Source of the DNA: Mycobacterium sp. E2733
Lineage (GTDB): Bacteria > Actinomycetota > Actinomycetes > Mycobacteriales > Mycobacteriaceae
Direction: 5' to 3'
NCBI RefSeq assembly: GCF_001667585.1
Contig: NZ_LZJZ01000107.1
Location: 33,546 to 97,545 of the forward strand
DNA length: 64,000 nt
Position numbers and translations under genes: made by a program. Positions 43,810 through 52,235 of the stretch are shown piece after piece; within the stretch, counting starts at the first letter, position 1; each line of letters starts with the position of its first letter. The notes below the pieces were generated by a model, which saw only the letters and a program-made list of their open reading frames with translations, made no database searches and was not told the DNA's origin.

Positions 43810-44121
43810 TTACGGGTCGGGCTGGCGGTTTTCCGGCGATGACGCGTAGATGCGGTCGCCGACCTTCAGATACGGCGTCGTCAGGTAAGCCGACAGGACG
43901 ACGAGGCCGGAGAAGATCACCGCCACGCAGACGGCGTTGGGCCAGAGCCTGCCCGTGCCGGCCGCGAAGCAGACGGTGCCGATGATCGCGGTCGCCCAGT
44001 AGAACCGACGGCCGGCGCGGCGGTCGCCGATGAAGCGGTAGCGTGCCTGCGCCGCCGACACCAGGACGAAGATCAATCCGGTCGCCAGCAGGGTGAGTTC
44101 GATGCGTTGGGTCGCTGACAC
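43810..44121 (-). CDS. Small integral membrane protein
   Basis: This 103-residue protein starts at GTG 44121 and has three hydrophobic stretches: ELTLLATGLIFVLVSAAQ, YWATAIIGTVCFAAGTG and AVCVAVIFSGLVVLSAYL. The C-terminal tail is polar and ends NRQPDP. I do not recognise a family. It is spaced 21 nt from the prolyl oligopeptidase gene and 10 nt from echA2, so it belongs to the same minus-strand run. Confidence 0.68.
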   Translation of the reverse strand: MSATQRIELTLLATGLIFVLVSAAQARYRFIGDRRAGRRFYWATAIIGTVCFAAGTGRLWPNAVCVAVIFSGLVVLSAYLTTPYLKVGDRIYASSPENRQPDP

Positions 44122-44142
44122 GCCGACGATCTTATGGCTCGG

Positions 44143-46155
44143 TCAGCGGCCTGCCAGCATCCGCCATAGGAACGAGTAGGTCAGCGCCGACTTGAACGCC
44201 ACCTGTTGGTTGTCGGCCGCCCCGGCGTGGCCGCCCTCGATGTTCTCGTAGTAGTAGACCCGGTGACCCGCCGCCTCCAGCGCGGCGGTCATCTTGCGGG
44301 CGTGGCCCGGATGCACCCGATCGTCGCGGGTGGACGTGGTCATCAGCACCGGCGGGTAATGGCGCGTGGCCGAGATGTTCTGGTAGGGAGAGTATTCGGA
44401 GATGAACGCCCAGTCGTCCGGATTGTCGGGGTCGCCGTACTCGGCCATCCACGAGGCGCCCGCGAGCAGCAGGTGGTAGCGCTTCATGTCCAGCAGCGGC
44501 ACGCTGCAGACCAGCGCGCCGAACCTCTCGGGGTACCGGGTCAGCATGATGCCCATGAGCAGGCCGCCGTTGCTGCCGCCCTGCGCACCGAGCTGATCGA
44601 CCGTGGCAATGCCGCGGTTCACCAAATCCGTTGCCACCGCGGCGAAGTCCTCGGCCACCTTGTGCCGGTCCTCGCGCATGGCCTGGGTGTGCCAGGCGGG
44701 TCCGTATTCCCCGCCGCCGCGGATGTTGGCCAGCACGTAGGTGCCGCCGCGGGCCAGCCACAGCCGGCCGAGCACGCCGCTGTAGGCGGGGGTGTTGGCG
44801 GATTCGAAGCCGCCGTAGCCGTACAGCATGGTCGGCCCGGGGCCCCGCACATCGGCGGGCCGCACCACGAAGTACGGGATCGGCGTGCCGTCCTGCGACG
44901 CCACGAAATGCTGGGCAACCGCGATGTTGTCGGCGTCGAAGAAGGCCGGCGCGGACTTGATCTGGTCGAGCGGGCCGGCGCCCGTGCCGCGCATGAGGCG
45001 GGACGGGGTGACGAATCCGCTGGAGTCCAGGAAGAACTCGTCGCCGGTGTCGTCGGCGGTGACGACGACGGTGTTGGTCGCCTCGGGAATGCCGGGGACC
45101 GGCTCGCGCCGCCAGACGCCCGGCGTGACGATCTCCACCCGGCTGGCCACGTCGGCGAGGCTGACCATCAGCAGGCGGTCGCGCGTCCACGCGTAGTGGT
45201 TCAGCGCGGTGTGCTCGTCGGCCTCGAACACCACGTTCAATTCCGCTGTGCCCGATAGGAACTCGTCATAGTTGGCCGCCAACAGGGAACCGGCGGGATA
45301 GCTCTGCGCGCCGTAGAACCAATCGGTGCGCAGCTCGATCAGGAGCCACTCGCGGTGTATCGACAGGCTCGCGTCGGTGGGCGCGTCGATCCGGATAAGC
45401 TCCGGGCCGCGCAGTTCGTAGACCTCTTCGTTCCAGAAGTCGAGGGCCCGCCCCAGCAGGGTGCGCTCGAAGCCGGGGGTGCGGTCCACCGAGGCGGATA
45501 CGCGGACGTCGGTGCGGGCGCCTTCGAACACGGTTTCCGCTTCGGTCAGCGGGGTGCCCCGGCGCCACCGCTTGATCACCCGCGGGTAGCCCGAGTCGGT
45601 GAGCGAGCCGGCGCCGAAGTCTGTGCCCACCAGGACGGTATCGGTATCCACCCAGGCCAGTTGCGACTTGGCCTCCGGCAGCGCGAACCCGTCGGTGATG
45701 AATTCGCGTGTCGCCATGTCGAATTCGCGCACGACGGAGGCGTCCGAGCCGCCCCTGGACAGCGCGACCAGGGCGCGCGTGTACTCGGGTTCGATGACGC
45801 CGGCGCCGGCCCACACCCAGTTCTCGTCGCCGGCTCTTGCCAATTCGTCGACGTCGATCAGCACGTCCCACTCGGGGGCGTCGGTGCGATAGCTCTCCAG
45901 CGTGGTGCGCCGCCACAGCCCGCGCGGGTTGGCGGCGTCGCGCCAGAAGTTGTAGAGGTACTCGCCGCGGCGGACCACGTACGGGATGCGGGCGTCGGTG
46001 TCGAGCACCTCGAGCGCCTCGGCGCGCATCCGCTCGAACTCCGCGTCGCGGAAGGTCGCCAGTGTCGGTTCGTTGCGCGCCCGCACCCAATCCAGCGCCT
46101 CGTCGCCGGTGACTTCCTCGAGCCACAGGTAGGGGTCGTCGGTCATGACCGCCAT
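44143..46155 (-). CDS. Prolyl oligopeptidase-family serine peptidase (Rv0457c-like)
   Basis: This protein of about 670 residues has an N-terminal beta-propeller (roughly 60-400) and a C-terminal alpha/beta-hydrolase domain. The catalytic Ser is in AQGGSNGGLLMG, Asp in TSTRDDRVHPGHA and His in IEGGHAGAADN. GYGGFESANTP forms part of the oxyanion region. Such enzymes cut small peptides after proline. ATG 46155 and ATG 46146 (MTDDPYLWLEE) are both possible starts. Its stop lies 21 nt upstream of the small membrane protein gene. Confidence 0.92.
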   Translation of the reverse strand: MAVMTDDPYLWLEEVTGDEALDWVRARNEPTLATFRDAEFERMRAEALEVLDTDARIPYVVRRGEYLYNFWRDAANPRGLWRRTTLESYRTDAPEWDVLIDVDELARAGDENWVWAGAGVIEPEYTRALVALSRGGSDASVVREFDMATREFITDGFALPEAKSQLAWVDTDTVLVGTDFGAGSLTDSGYPRVIKRWRRGTPLTEAETVFEGARTDVRVSASVDRTPGFERTLLGRALDFWNEEVYELRGPELIRIDAPTDASLSIHREWLLIELRTDWFYGAQSYPAGSLLAANYDEFLSGTAELNVVFEADEHTALNHYAWTRDRLLMVSLADVASRVEIVTPGVWRREPVPGIPEATNTVVVTADDTGDEFFLDSSGFVTPSRLMRGTGAGPLDQIKSAPAFFDADNIAVAQHFVASQDGTPIPYFVVRPADVRGPGPTMLYGYGGFESANTPAYSGVLGRLWLARGGTYVLANIRGGGEYGPAWHTQAMREDRHKVAEDFAAVATDLVNRGIATVDQLGAQGGSNGGLLMGIMLTRYPERFGALVCSVPLLDMKRYHLLLAGASWMAEYGDPDNPDDWAFISEYSPYQNISATRHYPPVLMTTSTRDDRVHPGHARKMTAALEAAGHRVYYYENIEGGHAGAADNQQVAFKSALTYSFLWRMLAGR

Positions 46156-46178
46156 TCTGACGGCAGCCGATCGCGCCG

Positions 46179-47021
46179 CTACGCCGCCCTGGTGACGAGC
46201 GCCGTCCATGGCAGTTCGAGCGCGCCGTCGCGCGCGTAGGTCTCCAGCGCGGGGTCGAGCGTCGCGCGAACCGCGTCGAGTTGGCCGGGGTCCAGCGACG
46301 CGACCAGTTCAGCCACCGGGCCGGCGACCTCGGTGACGTGGGACCAGTAGTCCTCGGGGCCGTCGAAGCGCATGACGCCGGTGAGCTCTTCGACCGCGAC
46401 ATCGGAAAAGCCGCCACCGGTTGCGAGGTCCCGGTTGCGCTCGGGAGCGGAGAGCGAAAAGAGGCCGCCGGGGGAGAAGGCGTCGCCCGGCGGCGCGACA
46501 CCGTTCTGCAGCAGCGCCGCCACGAGCTGAAAGATCCACGGGTTGCGATCCGGTGGCCCCCACGTCGCGTAGGCGCACCGGCCGCCCGGGCGCAGCACCC
46601 GACGGATCTCGCCCATCGCCCGGGTCTGTCCCGGCATGAGCATCAGACCGAACCGCGACAGCACCCCATCGACGCTGCCGTCGGGCAGGTCGATCCGCTC
46701 CGCGTCGATGACGCGGCACTCGACGTTGTCCAGGCCCCGCTCGCTCGCCCCGCGGCGCGCCGCCTGCACCATTTCGGGCACAAAATCGCTGGAGATCAGA
46801 CGACCCGTCGGACCGAGCCGCGCGGCGACGAGGAAGCCGGTCTCGCCCGGGCCCGCCGCCAGCTCCAGAACTGTCTGGCCCGGCCGCGGATCGACCTCTG
46901 CGACGAGCCAGTCCGACACCGAGCGCACCTGGGAGAAGAGGCGGTCACGGTGCTTGACCCAGGCCGGCGCGACCGCGCTCCACTGCCGCAGGGCCTCCTC
47001 GGCAGCGTTGCTTCCGGACAT
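46179..47021 (-). CDS. Class I SAM-dependent methyltransferase
   Basis: This 280-residue protein has motif I of the SAM-binding fold, VLELAAGPGETG. The acidic end of strand 2 follows (LISSDFVPEMV), then motif II/III around CRVIDAERIDLPDGSVDGVL and RVLRPGGRCAYATWG. It resembles the UbiE/Methyltransf_11 group acting on small molecules or lipids. I chose ATG 47021. It is divergent from the aldehyde dehydrogenase gene (86 nt gap) and not part of the H37Rv order I know. The substrate is unknown. Confidence 0.85.
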   Translation of the reverse strand: MSGSNAAEEALRQWSAVAPAWVKHRDRLFSQVRSVSDWLVAEVDPRPGQTVLELAAGPGETGFLVAARLGPTGRLISSDFVPEMVQAARRGASERGLDNVECRVIDAERIDLPDGSVDGVLSRFGLMLMPGQTRAMGEIRRVLRPGGRCAYATWGPPDRNPWIFQLVAALLQNGVAPPGDAFSPGGLFSLSAPERNRDLATGGGFSDVAVEELTGVMRFDGPEDYWSHVTEVAGPVAELVASLDPGQLDAVRATLDPALETYARDGALELPWTALVTRAA

Positions 47022-47106
47022 GATTCCCCTCGTTCCGCAGCGTCCGACCGGGACGAGCAAAGCGTACTGTGAGCCTTGTCACGCAGGAAGATAAGGAGCC
47101 GAAGAG

Positions 47107-48630
47107 ATGACTGTCTTCGCACGTCCAGGTTCCGCTGGGGCGTTGATGTCGTACGAAGCCCGCTACGACAACTTCATCGGGGGCGAATGGGTCCGGCCCG
47201 CGCAGGGCCGCTATTTCGAGAACCCGACACCGGTGACCGGCCAGCCGTTCTGCGAGGTGGCCCGGTCCGACGAGGCCGACATCGACAAGGCGCTCGACGC
47301 GGCACACGGGGCAGCGGGCGCGTGGGGCAAGACGCCGCCGGCCGAACGGGCGCTGATCCTGAACAAGATCGCCGACCGGATCGAGGAGAACAACGCCGCG
47401 CTGGCGGTGGCCGAAGTGTGGGACAACGGCAAGCCGATCCGCGAGGCGCTCGGCGCCGACATCACTTTGGCGGTCGACCATTTCCGCTACTTCGCCGGCG
47501 CGATCCGGGCGCAGGAGGGCTCGCTGTCGCAGATCGACGAGGACACCGTCGCCTACCACTTCCACGAGCCGCTCGGGGTGGTCGGGCAGATCATCCCGTG
47601 GAACTTCCCGATCCTGATGGCCACCTGGAAGATGGCGCCGGCACTGGCGGCCGGCAACGCGGTGGTGCTCAAACCCGCCGAGCAGACGCCGGTTTCGGTG
47701 CTCTACCTGATGTCGCTGATCGGTGACCTGCTGCCGGCGGGCGTGGTCAACGTCGTCAACGGGTTCGGTGCCGAAGCGGGCAAGCCGCTGGCGTCGAGCA
47801 ACCGGATCGCCAAGGTGGCGTTCACCGGGGAGACCACCACCGGGCGGCTGATCATGCAGTACGCCTCGCAGAACCTGATCCCGGTCACCCTCGAACTCGG
47901 CGGCAAGAGCCCCAACGTCTTCTTCTCCGACGTGATGGCCAAGAACGACGACTTCCAGGACAAGGCCCTCGAGGGCTTCACCATGTTCGCCCTGAACCAG
48001 GGCGAGGTGTGCACCTGCCCGTCGCGCAGCCTGATCCAGTCCGACATCTATGACGAGTTCCTGGAGCTGGCCGCCATCCGGACCAAGGCGGTGCGGCAGG
48101 GCGACCCGCTGGACTCCGAGACGATGCTGGGTTCGCAGGCCTCCAACGACCAGCTGGAGAAGGTGTTGTCTTACATCGAGATTGGCAAGGACGAAGGCGC
48201 CAAGATCATCACTGGGGGTGAGCGCGCCGAGCTGGGCGGCGACCTGTCCGGCGGTTACTACATGCAGCCGACGATCTTCGCCGGCAACAACAAGATGCGC
48301 ATCTTCCAGGAGGAGATCTTCGGCCCGGTGGTGGCGGTGACGTCGTTCTCCGACTACGACGACGCTATCTCGATCGCCAACGACACCCTCTACGGTCTGG
48401 GCGCGGGGGTGTGGAGCCGTGACGGGAACACCGCCTACCGGGCCGGCCGCGACATCCAGGCCGGCCGGGTGTGGGTCAACTGCTATCACGCCTATCCCGC
48501 GCACGCCGCGTTCGGCGGCTACAAGCAATCGGGCATCGGCCGGGAGAATCACAAGATGATGCTCGACCACTATCAGCAGACCAAGAACCTGATGGTGTCC
48601 TACTCCGATAAGGCGCAGGGCTTCTTCTGA
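47107..48630 (+). CDS. NAD-dependent aldehyde dehydrogenase (Rv0458-like)
   Basis: This 507-residue enzyme of the ALDH superfamily has the general base in LELGGKSPNVFF and the catalytic Cys in ALNQGEVCTCPSR. The cofactor-binding PWNFPILM and FTGETTTGR segments and the late EIFGPVV are also present. It is closest in style to acetaldehyde/chloroacetaldehyde dehydrogenases. The TGA at its end shares a base with the next ATG, so the DUF779 gene is translationally coupled; this pairing is common and suggests a functional partnership. Confidence 0.93.
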   Translation: MTVFARPGSAGALMSYEARYDNFIGGEWVRPAQGRYFENPTPVTGQPFCEVARSDEADIDKALDAAHGAAGAWGKTPPAERALILNKIADRIEENNAALAVAEVWDNGKPIREALGADITLAVDHFRYFAGAIRAQEGSLSQIDEDTVAYHFHEPLGVVGQIIPWNFPILMATWKMAPALAAGNAVVLKPAEQTPVSVLYLMSLIGDLLPAGVVNVVNGFGAEAGKPLASSNRIAKVAFTGETTTGRLIMQYASQNLIPVTLELGGKSPNVFFSDVMAKNDDFQDKALEGFTMFALNQGEVCTCPSRSLIQSDIYDEFLELAAIRTKAVRQGDPLDSETMLGSQASNDQLEKVLSYIEIGKDEGAKIITGGERAELGGDLSGGYYMQPTIFAGNNKMRIFQEEIFGPVVAVTSFSDYDDAISIANDTLYGLGAGVWSRDGNTAYRAGRDIQAGRVWVNCYHAYPAHAAFGGYKQSGIGRENHKMMLDHYQQTKNLMVSYSDKAQGFF

Positions 48631-49112
48631 TGGTCCCGGGCCCTCCGGCGGGTGTGGTCATCACCGCGGACGCCGCCGAGATGTTGGAGCGGCTGCAGGA
48701 TCGGCATGGCCCGGTGATGTTCCACCAGTCCGGCGGCTGCTGCGACGGGTCGTCGCCGATGTGCTACCCGCGGGGGGACTTCCTCGTCGGCGACCGCGAC
48801 GTGTTGATCGGCGTGCTCAACGTGGGCACGGACGGGGTGCCGGTGTGGATCTCGGGCCCGCAGTATGAGACCTGGAAGCACACCCAACTCGTCATCGACG
48901 TGGTCCCGGGCCGTGGCGGCGGATTCAGCCTGGAGGCGCCCGAAGGGGTGCGGTTTCTGTCCCGCGGCCGCGTCTTCACCCACGACGAACAGGCCGCGCT
49001 GCGGGGCACCCCGGTCATCACCGGTGCCGATTACGAACGTGGCGAACGCCCTTGCGCGCGCGGTCAGGTGGTGACTGACGCGGCTCCGGGGACGTGCCCT
49101 CCGGCTCGGTGA
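48630..49112 (+). CDS. DUF779 protein (Rv0459-like)
   Basis: This 160-residue protein has the DUF779 core HGPVMFHQSGGCCDGSSPMC with four cysteines, followed by GDRDVLIGVLNVGTDGVPVW and a C-terminal beta-rich segment. The clustered Cys suggest a metal or redox site. DUF779 genes very often follow aldehyde dehydrogenase genes, as here with a one-base overlap, so it probably assists that enzyme. The mechanism is not established. Confidence 0.88.
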   Translation: MVPGPPAGVVITADAAEMLERLQDRHGPVMFHQSGGCCDGSSPMCYPRGDFLVGDRDVLIGVLNVGTDGVPVWISGPQYETWKHTQLVIDVVPGRGGGFSLEAPEGVRFLSRGRVFTHDEQAALRGTPVITGADYERGERPCARGQVVTDAAPGTCPPAR

Positions 49113-49131
49113 CCGCAGTAATGTCGAAATC

Positions 49132-49410
49132 GTGATCCCCCTCCCGCGTCCGCGGTTGTTGGCCGGCGCCATGCTGATCGGCGCTGCCGCCGGGTTGCTT
49201 ACGGGCGTGGGATTCGCGGTGGCCGTCCACGGGGGCATCCGCCCGGTCTTCGCCATCGCCTCGGTGGTTGGGATTCCCAGCGCGGCCGGACTGCTGGCGA
49301 TCCTGTTTTCCGGCCGTCGGTGGGTGACGATGCTCGGCGCGTTCATCCTGGCGGTGGCGCCCGGCTGGTTCGGTGTGCTCGTCGCGCTCCAGGTGACCTC
49401 CCATGGCTGA
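49132..49410 (+). CDS. Small hydrophobic membrane protein (Rv0460-like)
   Basis: This 92-residue protein starts at GTG 49132. Three hydrophobic stretches cover most of it: LLAGAMLIGAAAGLLTGVGF, VFAIASVVGIPSAAGLLAIL and MLGAFILAVAPGWFGVLVAL. No catalytic motif is visible. It overlaps the following gene by 8 nt, and that gene is also a membrane protein, so the two may form a complex. The place matches Rv0460. Confidence 0.75.
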   Translation: MIPLPRPRLLAGAMLIGAAAGLLTGVGFAVAVHGGIRPVFAIASVVGIPSAAGLLAILFSGRRWVTMLGAFILAVAPGWFGVLVALQVTSHG

Positions 49411-49960
49411 CGACGACACCCCCTCGAGCCCGGGCACCCAGTCATGGGTGCCCGACTTCTCCGATTCCGAAGAGGACACGGGGACGCGGTCGTGGGTGCC
49501 GGACTTCTCCGACGACACCGGCGAACAGCCCGCCGCGAAGGACGAGCCGCAGACGCCCGAGCCGGCCGCCGACGAACAGGGGGCCGACTCCGAATCCACC
49601 GTCGCGCCGGTGCAACCCGTCACCGTTCCCGGGCGCTACCTCTACCTGAAGTGGTGGAAGCTGCTGCTGGTGATCCTCGGCGTGTGGTGCGTGGCGGCCG
49701 TCGTCGGGTTGGGCCTGTTCTATTGGTGGTACCACTCGGTCGACCCGACCGCGGCGCTCTTCGCGATCCTGGTGTACGTCGTGGCGTGCACCGTCGGTGG
49801 CGTGCTGCTCGCGATGGTCGAGGGCAGGCCGCTGGTCTCGGCGCTGTCGATGGCCGTGCTGTCGGGGCCGTTCGCCTCGCTGGCCGCCGCGGCACCCCTG
49901 GACGGCTACTACCACTGCGCGCGGGTGGGCCACTGCCTGCTCGGCCTCATTCCGTATTAA
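49403..49960 (+). CDS. Membrane protein with acidic N-terminal repeat (Rv0461-like)
   Basis: This 185-residue protein has an acidic, disordered N-terminal 80 residues with a tandem repeat: TQSWVPDFSD at about 12-21 and TRSWVPDFSD at about 28-37. Two or three membrane helices follow (WWKLLLVILGVWCVAAVVGL, AALFAILVYVVACTVGGVLL, and SALSMAVLSGPFASLAAAAP). The Trp-Val-Pro-Asp-Phe repeats look like short linear binding motifs. The function is unknown. It lies 33 nt before lpdC. Confidence 0.75.
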   Translation: MADDDTPSSPGTQSWVPDFSDSEEDTGTRSWVPDFSDDTGEQPAAKDEPQTPEPAADEQGADSESTVAPVQPVTVPGRYLYLKWWKLLLVILGVWCVAAVVGLGLFYWWYHSVDPTAALFAILVYVVACTVGGVLLAMVEGRPLVSALSMAVLSGPFASLAAAAPLDGYYHCARVGHCLLGLIPY

Positions 49961-49993
49961 CGCCGCGCCCGGGCGGCCACTAGGGTAGGGGCC

Positions 49994-51388
49994 GTGACCC
50001 ATTTTGACGTCGTCGTCCTCGGGGCCGGTCCCGGTGGATATGTCGCAGCCATTCGCGCCGCACAGCTCGGCCTGAACACCGCAGTCGTCGAGCCGAAGTA
50101 CTGGGGCGGAGTCTGCCTCAACGTCGGCTGCATTCCGTCCAAGGCGTTGCTGCGCAACGCCGAGCTGGTGCAGATCTTCACCAAAGAGGCCAAGACTTTC
50201 GGGATGAACGGCGAGGCGACGTTCGACTACGGCGCCGCCTTCGATCGCAGCCGCAAGGTGGCCGAGGGCCGGGTCGCGGGCGTGCACTTCCTGATGAAGA
50301 AGAACAAGATCACCGAGATCAACGGGTACGGCAGGTTCACCGACGCCAACACCTTGTCCGTCGACCTCAACGACGGCGGGACCGAGACCGTCACGTTCGA
50401 CAACGCGATCATCGCCACCGGCAGCAGCACCCGGTTGGTGCCCGGCACGTCGCTCTCGGAGAACGTGGTGACCTACGAGGAACAGATCCTGTCCCGCGAG
50501 CTGCCCGAGTCGATCATCATCGCCGGTGCCGGCGCGATCGGCATGGAGTTCGGCTACGTCATGAAGAACTACGGCGTGGACGTGACCATCGTGGAGTTCC
50601 TGCCGCGCGCGCTGCCCAACGAGGACGCCGACGTCTCCAAGGAGATCGAGAAGCAGTTCAAGAAGCTGGGCATCAAGATCCTTACCGGGACCAAGGTCGA
50701 GTCCATCGACGACAATGGCGCCGAGGTAACGGTCGTGGTCAGCAAGGACGGTAATTCGGAGGAACTCAAGGCCGCAAAGGTGTTGCAGGCCATCGGCTTT
50801 GCGCCCAACGTCGAGGGCTTTGGCCTGGAGAAGACCGGCGTCGCGCTGACCGACCGCAAGGCCATCGGGATCAACGACTACATGATCACCAGCGTGCCGC
50901 ACATCTACGCCATCGGTGACGTCACCGGGAAGCTGATGCTGGCCCACGTCGCCGAGGCCATGGGTGTGGTGGCGGCCGAAACCATTGCGGGCGCAGAGAC
51001 TTTGGCCCTGGGCGACTACCGGATGTTGCCGCGGGCGACGTTCTGCCAGCCCCAGGTGGCCAGCTTCGGGCTGACCGAGCAGCAGGCCCGCGACGAAGGC
51101 CACGACGTCGTGGTGGCGAAGTTTCCGTTCAGCGCCAACGGCAAGGCGCACGGCCTGGGCGACCCCAGCGGCTTCGTCAAGCTGGTCGCCGACGCGAAGC
51201 ATCTCGAGTTGCTGGGCGGGCACCTGATCGGCCATGACGTGTCCGAGCTGTTGCCCGAGCTGACGCTGGCGCAGAAATGGGACCTGACCGCCAACGAGCT
51301 GGCCCGCAACGTGCACACGCATCCGACCATGTCCGAGGCGCTGCAGGAGTGCTTCCACGGCCTGGTCGGCCACATGATCAACTTCTGA
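49994..51388 (+). CDS. lpdC: Dihydrolipoyl dehydrogenase
   Basis: This 464-residue FAD enzyme, the same length as M. tuberculosis Lpd, is the E3 component shared by pyruvate dehydrogenase, branched-chain ketoacid dehydrogenase and the peroxynitrite reductase complex. FAD-binding LGAGPGGYVAAIRAAQLG, the redox disulfide GGVCLNVGCIPSK, NAD-binding AGAGAIGMEFGYVMKNYG, AIGDVTGKLMLAHVA and the C-terminal His-Glu pair (HTHPTMSEAL) are all intact. The start is GTG 49994. Confidence 0.97.
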   Translation: MTHFDVVVLGAGPGGYVAAIRAAQLGLNTAVVEPKYWGGVCLNVGCIPSKALLRNAELVQIFTKEAKTFGMNGEATFDYGAAFDRSRKVAEGRVAGVHFLMKKNKITEINGYGRFTDANTLSVDLNDGGTETVTFDNAIIATGSSTRLVPGTSLSENVVTYEEQILSRELPESIIIAGAGAIGMEFGYVMKNYGVDVTIVEFLPRALPNEDADVSKEIEKQFKKLGIKILTGTKVESIDDNGAEVTVVVSKDGNSEELKAAKVLQAIGFAPNVEGFGLEKTGVALTDRKAIGINDYMITSVPHIYAIGDVTGKLMLAHVAEAMGVVAAETIAGAETLALGDYRMLPRATFCQPQVASFGLTEQQARDEGHDVVVAKFPFSANGKAHGLGDPSGFVKLVADAKHLELLGGHLIGHDVSELLPELTLAQKWDLTANELARNVHTHPTMSEALQECFHGLVGHMINF

Positions 51389-51394
51389 AGTCAC

Positions 51395-51667
51395 ATGCGC
51401 AGCGACATCGTTCTCGGCGCCGTCGGCGGCCTCGCCGCGGGCTACGTCCTGTGGTTGGCGGCCTTTTCGATCGCCGACGACAACGCGGCGGTGGGGCAGT
51501 GGGCCCCGACGGTGTTGCTGCTGTCGCTCGCGCTGGCGGTCTGCGCCACGATGTGGGCGTCGTTGCTGCGCCGGAAGCGGCAATACGCGTGGTCGGGGTT
51601 CGGCTTCGGGCTGTCCGTGCCGCCGCTGCTGCTGACGCTGGCCGTGCTCGCCAACGTCTACCTCTGA
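51395..51667 (+). CDS. Small membrane protein downstream of lpdC (Rv0463-like)
   Basis: This 90-residue protein begins 7 nt after the lpdC stop. It has three hydrophobic segments (IVLGAVGGLAAGYVLWLAAF, VLLLSLALAVCATMWASLL and FGLSVPPLLLTLAVLANVYL) separated by short polar loops. No motif suggests a function. Co-transcription with lpdC is likely from the spacing. Confidence 0.75.
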   Translation: MRSDIVLGAVGGLAAGYVLWLAAFSIADDNAAVGQWAPTVLLLSLALAVCATMWASLLRRKRQYAWSGFGFGLSVPPLLLTLAVLANVYL

Positions 51668-51674
51668 GGCGGGT

Positions 51675-52235
51675 CTAGCGCGGGTTGTCCAGCGGGATGT
51701 CCAGGGCCGCCATCGTCGCGGCCAGGCCGTCGTATTGGCTTGCCAGCAAGCAGAATTCGATCAGCTGACGCCGGTCCAGGTGCTCCGCGAGCTGCTGCCA
51801 GGTGGCGTCGGTGATGGTGCGGTCCTTGATGAACTCGTCGGTGGCCGTCAGCAGCGCCTGCTGCCGCACGGTCAGGCGCGCCTCGACCCGGTCCAGCCGC
51901 TCGGGCCACGCGAAGATGGCGGCCTGCAAGTCGGCGTCGAGCCCCTGCTTGGCGGCCATCCGGCGATGGTGCTGCAGCTCGTATTCGCAACCGCGCACAT
52001 GCGCGACCCGCAGGATCACCAGCTCGGTGTCGATCGCCGGCAGCCGGCCCCGCAGCACGCGGCCGCTGTAAACGCTCCACGCCAAGAACAGCAACCGGTG
52101 CTGACCCAGCGTGGTGAACAGGTGCATCTCGGGCGCCCGGACCGTGCGCGCGGCCATCTTCGCGAGAACCCAGTTGACCGGGCCCAATTCGCGGAACCGC
52201 CCCGACGGGATGCGGCCATCCTGAGTCGCGGTCAC
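51675..52235 (-). CDS. Carboxymuconolactone decarboxylase/AhpD-like protein (Rv0464c-like)
   Basis: This protein of about 186 residues starts at GTG 52235, overlapping the ramB stop as GTGA. It has the all-helical AhpD-like fold, with LVILRVAHVRGCEYELQHHR in the active-site helix. Only the first Cys of the AhpD CxxC pair is present, followed by Glu and His, so a peroxidase-linked thiol activity is unlikely. Relatives include gamma-carboxymuconolactone decarboxylases. Its coupling to ramB is conserved with Rv0464c-Rv0465c. Confidence 0.85.
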   Translation of the reverse strand: MTATQDGRIPSGRFRELGPVNWVLAKMAARTVRAPEMHLFTTLGQHRLLFLAWSVYSGRVLRGRLPAIDTELVILRVAHVRGCEYELQHHRRMAAKQGLDADLQAAIFAWPERLDRVEARLTVRQQALLTATDEFIKDRTITDATWQQLAEHLDRRQLIEFCLLASQYDGLAATMAALDIPLDNPR

